This document shows, piece by piece, positions 54,087-64,000 of a stretch of DNA of 64,000 nt. The notes below the pieces were generated by a model. That model saw only the letters and a program-made list of their open reading frames with translations, was not told the DNA's origin and did no database searches. The stretch spans positions 208,223,689 to 208,287,688 of the forward strand of contig NC_058523.1 in assembly GCF_904849725.1 (NCBI RefSeq). The letters run 5' to 3'. The stretch is from Hordeum vulgare subsp. vulgare (Eukaryota > Streptophyta > Magnoliopsida > Poales > Poaceae). The position numbers and the translations under genes were made by a program. The first letter of the stretch is position 1; each line of letters starts with the position of its first letter.

Positions 54087-56925
54087 CACTTTGTCATTGT
54101 GCACATGAAACCCTCCTATGCATTGTCATCTTAAACGTATACCTTTTGGATTTGCATTTTTCATTTTGTTGAAAGTTTGGGCTTTGTTTCCATGGTATAG
54201 ATGGAGCCCAAAGGCATGGATCTTGGTGTGTTAGTTGTAGGGGTTTGTGCTCAATACCATAGTGGTGTCAAACACCTCTTGGGAACTTGTGTGTGCAAAC
54301 TATGCCTAGACAAAGTGGGCATGTGGCTGGAAAAATTCCAGAATTTTGAACTCTGAAAATTTCACTAAGTCTGGAATGCTGAAAACATTTTCTTCCCCTG
54401 TAGATAAGGTTGTGCAGGTCAGTATATTGAGAACTGGACTTAGTTCAGTGCTAGTGTTTTGAACCTGGTATGTTTTTGCAGCTTCCTGTAAATTTTCAAG
54501 TCTTTTGGAGTCCAGTAGCTTGTGTTTTGATTGCTGTCAAAAGGCTTCAGAACAGAAACAGAAACTCAGGTGCAGAAATTTTCACTAAGTCCCTGAGAAC
54601 TGATGATTTTGGGAAAGTTTGTGGCCTTGTATCTTCTATAGTTTAATTCCTTTTGCTGTGATTCTTGCTGGAGATGGTAGTGTTCTTGGTTGGCAACATC
54701 CACATATATTATTTGTCATGTTTGAAGACCTGTAGCTATGTTGCATGTTGCTCTCAAACAGCTAAGATGCAGAAATTGGCAGATTGCGTAGTTTTGACAT
54801 TTTGTTCAAAGTTTGTGTTTAATTGTTGTTGGGGTGTTCTACCTTGCTCCATTTCATTCATGTTGGGTTAATATATGTCTTGGCAACCTGGACACACCAG
54901 ATTTGCGCCAATTGTGTGTGTGGTGATGAATCTTTCACGTAGGGCTTCATACCGTGTTTCGTTGTTTCCCGTTGATCCGTGGCTCAGTTTGCAAAGTTCT
55001 TTATATGGTTTTGCACCGTTTTTATGAGACGCATCTGTTCATATCATTCCCATGCATGTCCAAATGGTTTAGTGCAAAGTTCTGACCAGGAACTTGTTGT
55101 AGTTATTCTTGCTTGTGCTAGTGTTAGAAATAGTGGTGCATGCTCAACTTTCATCTCATGCATCATGTGATTGTTGCATTGTGTGGTGCTGCTGTTCATT
55201 GGCTGTCGTTTTGTGTTGGGTAGCACCGGGAGCGGAGACCGAGTACGTGGAGTCAGGAGAGTACGTGCAGGACGATCCAGAACCATTCCAAGCTGAGGAT
55301 ATCACAGGCAAGATGACATGACCTTGATCCCATATCTAGACTTGTTATGTTAGTTTCGTTTCCACGTTATTGCTCGCTGCCTACCTCTGAAAATATATTG
55401 CCTCTTCAAATGCCATGAGCCTAAACACCTTACTCTTTCCTAGCAAACTTACATGGCTAGGTAGGCTTGCCGAGCTACTAATGTTAGCATTGTTAGTTGC
55501 AGGTGTTTATAACTCATGAGTTGCCATGAGCTTGATATCATTATATTAATTTCTGTTATTTAATTAATGTATCTATATATTTGGTAAATGACGGGAGGCC
55601 TAGCCTTTTGCCGGGTGTCTTGTTCCGTTATTGCCGCCTTAGTTACCGGTTACCGGTGTTTGATTCCATAATGATCGCTCCTAACACGTTCGGGGTTGTT
55701 ATGGGGACCCCCTTGATAAATCGCGTAGAGCTAAGGCTTGTCCGGCAGGACCCAACTTTGGTACTATTTGCTAATCACATAATAAATTGCATAGGGAATA
55801 GCTACCCCGAGGAATTTAATCAACAACCCGGGCCAGTGCTCCCCATGAGTGTTGGTCCCACCTGAGCGATGTCCGGGGCCCCACTGGTCACCCAGAGGTT
55901 TAGCCATCCCGACGTCTAGCTCATCTGTCGTGTCCTGAGACTGAGATACGCGGCTCTTATCAGGGTCGTCGACACGACGGGAGGTCCTGCTAGCCTTGTC
56001 TTGCCTTAGCGGTATATCTTGCGTATAGGAATCCCGGTGAGGCTTTGGTTTACCCCAGAGTTGAGGTTTTCCTCTAAGGAATCCGACGAGATCACGAGAT
56101 TCGTGATAGAGGATGACTTTGCGGCCTGTGTTCGTTTGTGATGGACTAGTTGGAGCACCCCTGCAGGGTTTAATCTTTCGGAAAGCCGTGCCCGCGGTTA
56201 CGTGGCAACTTGGAATATTTTGTTAACATCCGGTATTAGAAAACTTAAACAAAAACTAATAAAATGTGCCAACTGTGTGAGTAACCGTGACTGTCCCTTC
56301 GAAGATCTCTCTTCGATCGGGAACACGGTGGGGTTATGAATGCCGTAGGTAGGTGTTCAGGATCACTTTCTGATCAAATAACCACGATCGTTAGTATAGG
56401 ACACTGTCACTTCTCTTTCGCGTAAGCTAGCCACTTGTTCAATCTTAGGATGCAACAACCTGAAACACTTCACCCCTTCCTTACCCAATAACATGACTAG
56501 TTCTGGCACCAAGGTCTTAGATTGCTGAGTCCCCGTGGCTCACGGATTCCTCCGAAACTTCCAGCAGGTACAGGTACCCCAGAGGCAGAGGATCCCGACG
56601 GCACCCAACTGGCGTGGCAGTACGATGAGGAGACCGATCGCCTTTACGTGAACTATCCAGAAGACTGAGCCTTGGTCGTGATCGTGGGCGTGCAGCGGGT
56701 AGCATAGCATTTTCCTTGTTTTGTAGTCCGTACCGGAACTACCTTGTCTGTATCTGCGTTGTACTCTGTATTTTTAATAAGAAGACAGTTGAATCCCAGA
56801 TTGTCTACTTTATTTATTTTTATGTGCTATGTTTACTTGCCTGCAAAACACTTAGATGCGCTTCTTTCCATTCGGGGCCTCGACCCCCAGATCGGAAAGG
56901 ACTGCATCTTGGTCGTTACAAAGAC

Positions 56926-58187
56926 CCCCTTTTATAGGTGGGGAAAAATCCAACCGTTAAGCCTCACAGCCCGCACAGAGCGGTACTACCGCTTGGTAGG
57001 TTCACCAACCATGCTGAGGCCAAAAAGGATGCAAAAAACAGTCCGTCGGAGCGGTACTACTGCTCCTGGAGCGTTACTACCGCTAGGGAGCGGTAGTAAG
57101 GGGCGGTACTACCTATCCGGGGGCGGTACTACCGCTGGCACGAGGAGCGGTACTACCGCTGGATACTGAAAGTGATGTAACTTTCGCATACGGACTCCGA
57201 ATTCAACGAAACCAAGTTAGTTGGAAAGCTAACGACATGGCCTAACACAATATTGATAGAAATATCAATAAGAAGTAGGTGAGAAAAGTCCCATAAGAAA
57301 ATGGTGAGAACCCTTCTTCGAATAAGACTGGTAAAAACTCCCAACATCGAAAACATCATAGAAGATGCATATGGACTCCGTTTTCGATGAACTCGAACGT
57401 ATCATGAAGATGACCATAAGCTCTAAAAATCACAAAGATAAATACCAAACAAGAACCTAGAAGTATGATGCAAGGATGCAAATGGTTTGAGCTCTCAACG
57501 AACGATACGATCAAGCTACTCACTTGAGAGCCCCCCTTGACAGTATGACAATCTATCCTAAAACAAAAAAACCTATCAAGGGCAAACCTATACCTTGCAC
57601 CTCGTCCTCTTGAGCTAGATGACGATGATCTTGGCTTCCTCAAGATGGACCACCTTTCTTGCTTGCGTTGGCTTGATGAAGACTAGTTGATTGCTCCCCC
57701 ATACACACTATGGTGAGCCGCTCTTGAGCATATCTTCACAAGTCCATTGCCACCATCCTCCATCACTTGACGTCATCCTCCATGGGTTGTATGAGATATT
57801 CCTCTTGACGCAAGCCCATGGAAACACACCTAACCCCACATAGAACTCTCAAGAAGACCACAGGTTAGTACACAAACACGTACTGGACAATGTTTACCAT
57901 ACCATGGGATCACTTGATCCCTCTCGGTACATCTTGTACGCTTTATGTGTTGATCATCTTGATTTACTCTTTCTCTGACGATCTTGATCAACCTTGTGTC
58001 TCTATGACCATTCTTTGGATAATACCTTGAATACCACCTTGGTCATGATATAAACTCCTTGAACCCAACAGATGGACTTCAAGAAGTGCCTATGGACAAA
58101 TCCTATAAATATAACTTAAGGAAACCATTAGTCCATAGGAATTGTCATCAATTACCAAAACCACATATGGATATATATGCTCTAACA
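56926..58187. mobile_element. Solo LTR Z, right segment
   Basis: Continues 51348 after removal of the LARD solo LTR. It holds the palindromic repeat at 56977-57160, then non-coding sequence to the CA end at 58187. No gene. Confidence 0.7.
56977..57160. repeat. Dispersed palindromic motif AGCGGTACTACCGCT (about 7 copies)
   Basis: Copies or half-copies begin near 56979, 57049, 57069, 57087, 57101, 57121 and 57145. The motif is nearly self-complementary and neighbouring copies can also pair with each other. Confidence 0.75.
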
Positions 58188-58192
58188 CTAAG

Positions 58193-61100
58193 CATATATG
58201 AGGTGGCGAACTTACGAGTACAAGAATAAAGAGGGGGATGATCTACGCATAGCGGACGTGAACTACTGATGATCAAATGAATGATCCTGAACACCTACTT
58301 ACGTCAAACATAACCCCACCGTGTCCTCGATCGGAGAAGGAACTCATGAAAGAGACATTCACGGTTACCCACACAGTTGGCAAGTTTTAATTGAATTACT
58401 TCAAGTTATCTAGAACCAGTGTTAAACAAAGTTTCCACGTTGCCACATAACCGCGGGCACGGCTTTCCGAAAAGATTTAACCCTACAGGGGTGCTCCAAC
58501 TAGTCCATCACAAATTACCACAAGCCGCATAGAAATCCTCGACCACGAAGCTCGCGATCTCGTCGGACTCCTTAGTGGAAAACCTCAACTCTGAGATTAC
58601 CCAAAGAATCACCGGAATCCCGATGCACAAGATATTTCGTCAAAGGTAAAACTAATCCAGCAAGGCCGCCCGACGTGTCGACAATCCCGACAGGACCGCG
58701 TATCTCGTTCTCAGGACACGACGGATGGAACTAGCTACGAGTGCCAAACCCCGAGAGTCCTCGCGGTGGCCCCGCAGGCAGACCGTTTGGGACCAACACC
58801 ATCAGCACTGGCCCCCCTGTTTATGTAAAATTACTCCTCGGGTAGCGCTAACTCCCTATGCATTTCAGTATTATCAAAATTATTATGTTGGGAAAATGTA
58901 GAACCAATGTTGGGCCTTGCCAGACCAGCTTTAATCTAAAACGAATTATCAAGGGGGTCCCCATAACAACCCCGATCGTGTTAGGAGCGCTCAATTATGG
59001 AACATAACACCGGTAGCCGAAACTAAGGGGGCAAAGGTGGAACAGAACACCAGGCTAGAAAGGCCGAGCCTTCCACCTTTTACCAAGTGTATAGGTGCAT
59101 TAAATTAAATAGCATTTGATAGGGTGATATAACAAGGAACCCATGTAATCACATGGAAACAACTGCACCTGTAACTAGCAATGCTAACACATGGTTAAGC
59201 AAGCGGTAACATAGCCAATCAGTGGTTTGCTAGGTTGTGAACATGTAGAAGGCTTTCATGGCATTTGTTGAGAGGCTGATATTGAACATGTGGTAGGCAA
59301 TGAGACATACTCGATAGAAACGGTAAAACTAGCATGGTAATGATCATAATGGTATCTGGGGAAATGGTCATCTTGCCTGAGATCCCGCTTGGAAGAAGAA
59401 CGACTCCGTGAAGGCAGACAAGTCGATGTAGTCGAACGGGTCCTCACATCCGACACGCTTACAGAACTCTATCGAGACGAAGGAAACCGGAAACAAGAAT
59501 CAACACTCGATATTCACCACACGATGCACAACACATATGATGCATGGGCAGCTGAATACAGGTAAGTCACGGCATGACAAATCACACAATCAAACACTAC
59601 ACGTTAAGTGAAGTTCAATATGCAACGAGTTGCATATTGACGAAACTCCACGTTTAATTATTTAGTTCTATCCCGTTTAGATACATGGCAATATTAAATG
59701 TGGTTAAACAAGGAAAGAGGTGAAGCGTCATTAAACTACCTATCTAGGCATTTTAAATGAGGTCGGAAATGACATATAATATCTCCGAAACGACCTCACA
59801 TGTTAATTTGCAATTCTGTCCAGATCTGAACTAACACATTTAATTAGTTGTTAAACAGCAAAACAAATAGGTTCGCGTGATTCTACGCGTCATTACAAGC
59901 AATTTACACATAGAGAACATCTCCAACGGAGCAACGGTTCAAAAGATACGGACACCGCAAGATATGATGGCATGAATGCAAAATGTGTGCAACGACGGTC
60001 ACGAGCACTTCAAAACATACAACCAGCGAGAAAATATGAAACTACACGAGATTCTAAGCAAGTTCCAAATAGGACACGATCAAAACGGAGCTACGGTTCA
60101 ACAACTACGAGCAAAACAAGAAAACACTACAATCTGCCAAAAACAGCCACATAGCATTTACTACGCGCCACAACTACGAGCTACACAAATCCAATATACT
60201 CAACCAAGGCATGAGATGATAGTGGGCAAGAAGCACTACGACATACAACCAACAGCACCTAGCATGGAATCAAGGATCACTAGGAAAAGAAGTCACAAAA
60301 TGGCTTCTCACACACAGTTTCAGACTTAGTGAAAATAACAGTTTATGAAACTGCAGTTTTCAATCTGAAGCCATATTGACAGCAGCAAAACCACAAGCTA
60401 CAGGACTCGAAATGGCAAGAAAATTCATAGCATGCTAGAGAATCCCAAAGTCTACAACTAACTTCACTGCACCAACCTCAAAAGAGCTACAGATCACAAG
60501 ATAGAAGCAAGATAAGACAGCAACAAAATATAACAGATTCGAGACTTACAAATATTTCAGCATCCCTAAAACAATACTATTTCCTAGCAAGTAAAGAACA
60601 AGCAAACCACACCTAAACATGGATTTCTATTGCAACTAAAATTACCAGGGCCTAGACTAAACATCCAAGAGCAAAACTCTAGTTGACATCTCCTTCAAAT
60701 GAAGCACGGATTAAATCCCAATTAAAAGACAAGAGGGCAACATAGCAAAATATCACGCAAACTAACTTGCTCAAAAGCTAAAACAAAATACACATGGATT
60801 TTTCTACCCCGAAAACATATAAAACATGTGGGGTTGCAACACGGAAATATTGCCACACGTAAATGCGAGAATAAGTCCACGACACGGAAAATAAACTAGC
60901 GGCAAATCCCTACACGCAAAAATACCAATGACTACTCTAAAATACATGGCAAAGGGGTTCCTAAAACATGGACATTTTATCTACGGCATACGGGCAAACC
61001 GGACACGCGCGAAAAATAAATATGGGACGCAAACATAATAGGACAGCACGTGTTTCTAGGCATTCGGTACGCTAAACTACATCAAAGAATTATGCAACTT

Positions 61101-62567
61101 GCAAAATCGTATTCTATGCGAGATTCTACACAAAATCCATATGCTACACGTCGTGATCCGACTTACGGTTAATAATCTACGGGCGATTTAATATTCGTCT
61201 ATTTCCTGAAATTATATATTCTCAGAAAATCCTAAAGCTAAACGAGCCTAATATATTGCGGCGCAGGATAACTAATGCACTCCTAGGCCGGAAAAGCTTT
61301 GGGGGAGGGGGTCTCACCAGAGGGCCTTCGGGCCGGATCTGGAGAAGCGGTGTTGGGCCGGTGGAGGTTGGAGCTGCTCGCTTGGGCCAGCTGTGCAGCT
61401 GGGCCTCGGCTGCCGCGGGGCTGGGTCGGCCTACCAGCGGGGCCAACGGCGCCAGCGAGCGGGACGCGAGGCGCTCCTACTCCCGATGGAGGAAGCAGCC
61501 ATGGCGGCGGCCTAGGGCGCTGGCACGGGACATAGGGAACCCGAGGGGCGGCGGGGCCGTCCGGATCTGGCCGGACCTTGCCGGATCCGGCCACCGGTGG
61601 GGCGAGGGAGCAAGGGCGCACGAGCACCGGTTGCCGGTGAGGTGCTGCTACTCTGGCCGGGATCGAGGGGCGCTGGGAGGCCAGCAGCTCGGCTTCTCGG
61701 CGCTGGTGGCTGGCGGAGGCGAGCGGGGCCATTGGTGGCATGCAGGAGGCGGCAGCCGACGGGGCTCCGGCGAGGGTGGTGCTCGGGCAGGGGAGGCGGC
61801 TGCCATGGGAGGCGCTCCTCGGTGCCACGGGCACGGGAGGCGACGACGGCGGTTCGGGCCCGGCGGGCCTCGGATGGGCTCGGCTGGCCCGCGGTGGCTG
61901 ACGGTTGGTGGGAGGAGAGAGAGTGAGGGGGAATCAGGGTTAGGTGCGGATTTCATGGAGAGAAGAGAGGGGGTTGTCTAAAAAAATAGGAGGAGGTCTA
62001 TTTATAGGAAAAGGGGGGCTAGGTTAAGCGAAATTCCGTTCCGGATCCAACCGTGCGGTCGGATTTGAATAATTCCGAACGCGGGACGGTCTAAGTGGCC
62101 GTGTAGAGCAGTTATCCAAAGACGAGAGGGAAAACGGGCGGCGCGGCAACGCGATTTAAAATACCGACAAACCTCCGACGATAGTCCGAATACGGTGTCG
62201 CTACGGTCGACCGTTCGGGTACCAGACGGACTCCGATTGCGACGAAACTTGACAGTCGGCCTACCTATATTAAAATAATACCGCAATGTCAAATCTCACC
62301 CCAAACAGAGAAAGTTTACACACACTTTGAAAACAAAATTTAAACGATGTCGCGGGCGCGTGCGAGTGCGGTCGGGCTCAGAACGGACAACGACGAGAAC
62401 AAGCAACTAATAACGGATGCAACTTTTGAAAACTAGCGGTAACGGGATGCCGATGCAATGCTGATGATGCGCATGATGTGATGATGATGTGACAAATAAA
62501 AACTAACCACACGACGAAAACGGAAATAAAGGGGAATCTTCTGGAACGTCGGCATCGGGCTGTCACA
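58193..62567 (-). repeat. LARD 3' LTR, main part
   Basis: Minus strand from TGTGACAGCCCG at 62567. A CTATAAATAG TATA box lies at 62007-61998, 560 bp into the LTR, and a GC-rich transcribed part at 61280-61930. AT-rich non-coding sequence then runs to 58193, where it continues at 41525. The long apparent frames in the GC-rich part are compositional; see rejected items. Confidence 0.72.
61998..62007 (-). promoter_or_regulatory. TATA box of LARD LTR
   Basis: Minus strand CTATAAATAG, followed by CT-rich sequence. Confidence 0.6.
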
Positions 62568-64000
62568 ACTCTCCTACACTACAAGAGGATCTCGCCCCGA
62601 GATCCAACAATGAAAGGGGGAGAGGATGAAAAAGAACAAGAGGTAAAAACTTAGTCGCTTCTTCGACAAACGAGTGAAACCAACGATCCTTAAAGGATGC
62701 AAAGAGATGAGGAATGATATGAGAAACAAGCACAAATTCACGGAAAATTTCGGCAGCACTTCGGTAGGAAAAGGGGACAAAAAATTCGATAAGATGGGAA
62801 AAAATAGACAAGATTCATAACAAACAACGAAATGGAACAAGGGAACACCATGATCTTGACAGAAGAAGATGATAGACCCAAAAGAGCAACATCACAATGC
62901 CTCCGGTATAGGGAATAAAACTAGATCATTGGGATCAAAGAATGAATAAGAGAATGACAACTACTATCACAAGAATCTTGAAGAACACCTGAGAATGGAT
63001 TGAAACCTTGATGAACCACCATGAAGGACCTCCGTATACAAATGAATGATGCACAGATATGAAGGTAGAAAAGAATAAGACTATGACCTTGCCAAGATTT
63101 AGATGAAGCCTCACAAAGAGATAATTAAAAGAACCTGGAACTTCGGAAAAGAAAGATAAGCACTTGAGAAAAGAATTGATATCATGAGCCACTTCGAAAG
63201 AAGAATTCAGATTACTATGAACAAGAATAAGAATTATGTTATGCTTATCCTTCATCAAGTTTAATTGATGACAAGCAACAAATTTAGCATACCACTTAAT
63301 CTTCTTGAAATGATTGAGGAGAGATATGAGCACAAACTAGAAGAAATCTTGAAAGATACACCGGTGAGAACTGAAATGAATGAGGCATCCATGAATGAAT
63401 GGAGATACATGAGAAAGAAGAGATCATGATCCACCTAACAGAAAAGCTGAGCAAGGCACCAGAATAATTCAGAGATGAACGAAGAGACAACAATTGAGAA
63501 GAATTGAGGATGAAAGCTGAAAGCTGAGAACGAAGAATCTTCTAAAATGATGGCCTTCGGAGGATCGAGAATGAAAACAACTCAGAAATGCACCGGATAG
63601 CAAGAAAGGGATTATTCATGATTGACAACAAATGAGAGGATAACACGAAGCTGAGATGATAATATTCACAAGAATGGAACAAGACTGAGAGAAACACTCC
63701 TTCAAATTTGAAAGCTGAGAATGATGATAAGAAACAACACCAAGAATACTGAGACACTCCAAAATAATGAAGAATGAAAGGTTCAGCCAAATATGAGAAT
63801 TAATTCAAATTGATCTTGAAGAAGGGATATGACTGATGGAATCATTCTTACGTCACATTGAAAAGAATTAGAGAGCACCGGAAAAAGATAACAAGATCCA
63901 GATGAGATCCTTGGAAAGAACTCGTGGGTTATGGGCCCACTCAAATAAACCACCGTTGAAAAGATTGCTTAGCAATAGAGATGCACCGGTACAAATGAAA
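62568..64000 (-). mobile_element. 3' end of LARD internal domain
   Basis: It abuts the LTR; the minus strand reads …GATCTCGGGGCGAGATCC… then GTAGGAGAGT as a weak polypurine tract at 62577-62568. The remaining 1.4 kb is strongly purine-biased on the plus strand (many GAA, ATGA and AAGA words) and has no recognisable protein. This fits a non-coding LARD interior, although the 3' untranslated part of a coding gypsy element would look the same. Confidence 0.55.

Larger units (their letters stand above)
51349..56920 (+). mobile_element. 5.57-kb solo LTR of a LARD-type (Sukkula-like) element
   Basis: Ends TGTAATGCCCC and …TCGTTACA, flanked by AAGAC at 51344-51348 and 56921-56925. No internal region, so a solo LTR. 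Segment 55560-56400 is clearly related, in inverted orientation, to 58280-59100 of the neighbouring LARD LTR (TTTCGGAAAGCCGTGCCCGC / GCGGGCACGGCTTTCCGAAA blocks and others). It has a GC-rich part 52130-53100 with a TATA box, and three tRNA-like cassettes. No coding region is supported. Confidence 0.8.
41526..58187. mobile_element. Solo LTR Z (~2.27 kb) with two nested insertions
   Basis: Parts are 41526-41565, 50382-51348 and 56926-58187. The ends are TG (TGAAAGAACGTGG) and CA (…GCTCTAACA), with the duplication CTAAG at 41521-41525 and 58188-58192. These ends and a 5-bp duplication show an LTR; no internal region remains, so it is a solo LTR. I recognise the sequence as a common Triticeae repeat but cannot name it. 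Confidence 0.75.
41030..64000 (-). mobile_element. LARD-type (Sukkula-like) element: 3' LTR plus internal end, minus strand
   Basis: The 3' LTR consists of 58193-62567 and 41030-41525 (about 4.87 kb). It is split by solo LTR Z with target duplication CTAAG (41521-41525, 58188-58192). Minus strand runs TGTGACAGCCCGATGCC… to …GGGCATGACA. Internal sequence continues from 62568 past the window. LTRs of this size with no coding capacity fit the LARD group known from barley as Sukkula. AAAAC at 41025-41029 would be the left target duplication. Confidence 0.7.

Noticed and set aside
41526..58187. Z as a CACTA or other DNA transposon
   Set aside because: I first considered this because of the CACTA letters near 58186-58190. 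The real boundaries are TG and CA with a 5-bp duplication (CTAAG), which is the LTR-element signature.
61256..61981. A 241-codon plus-strand frame in GC-rich DNA
   Set aside because: It lies in the transcribed GC-rich part of the LARD LTR on the opposite strand. All frames are open there because of base composition, and the Gly/Arg-rich product resembles no family I know.

Overview
This window is plant nuclear heterochromatin from a Triticeae grass (the wheat/Aegilops/barley group). I infer this from LTR ends and proteins I recognise: three or four Ty1/copia copies of the Angela/BARE/WIS lineage, a Sabrina-like Ty3/gypsy element, further Athila-lineage gypsy elements, and very long LARD-type (Sukkula-like) LTRs. 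I found no host gene, no complete tRNA or rRNA gene, no CRISPR array and no intact open reading frame of a working transposon. Essentially every base can be placed in about 13 LTR-retrotransposon insertions, and from about 1323 onward they form one nest.

Layout. 1-1319: leader repeats and LTR of a minus-strand gypsy element (Fatima-like) that runs off the left edge. 1323-3023 and 39394-40499: two remnants of an old minus-strand copia element (W), split by a minus-strand Athila-type gypsy element (Q, 3104-39388, target duplication TATGC). Q was itself hit three times: by a Sabrina-like element (5822-22316, duplication GAAGC), by a full-length Angela (23019-31934, duplication GATTG) and by a solo LTR inside its pol gene (33707-35294, duplication GTGGG). 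The Sabrina-like element contains another Angela (7557-16460) with the 3' stump of a second Angela fused in front of it (7034-7556). On the right, W is broken at 40499 by a 530-bp LTR fragment (Y), which is broken by the ~4.9-kb 3' LTR of a minus-strand LARD (41030-41525 plus 58193-62567; its internal part runs off the right edge). That LTR holds a ~2.3-kb solo LTR (Z, duplication CTAAG). Z in turn received a full-length minus-strand copia (41566-50376, duplication ATAGG) and a 5.57-kb solo LARD-type LTR (51349-56920, duplication AAGAC).

All gag-pol reading frames are broken by frameshifts, nonsense codons or catalytic substitutions, so the copies are dead or could move only in trans. Hand-counted LTR divergence is roughly 1.4% for the 23019-31934 Angela, 2.7% for the 7557-16460 Angela and 4.5% for Q. 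This agrees with the nesting order. The Sabrina 5' LTR fragment (about 8%) does not.

The most interesting signals are: a GC-rich nested hairpin that recurs just upstream of the TATA box in three gypsy LTR families and again inside two elements upstream of their 3' ORFs; tandem repeats of a tRNA-Asp-type primer-binding site; tRNA-like A/B-box cassettes inside a LARD LTR; and nonsense mutations that all fit cytosine deamination at CAG sites.
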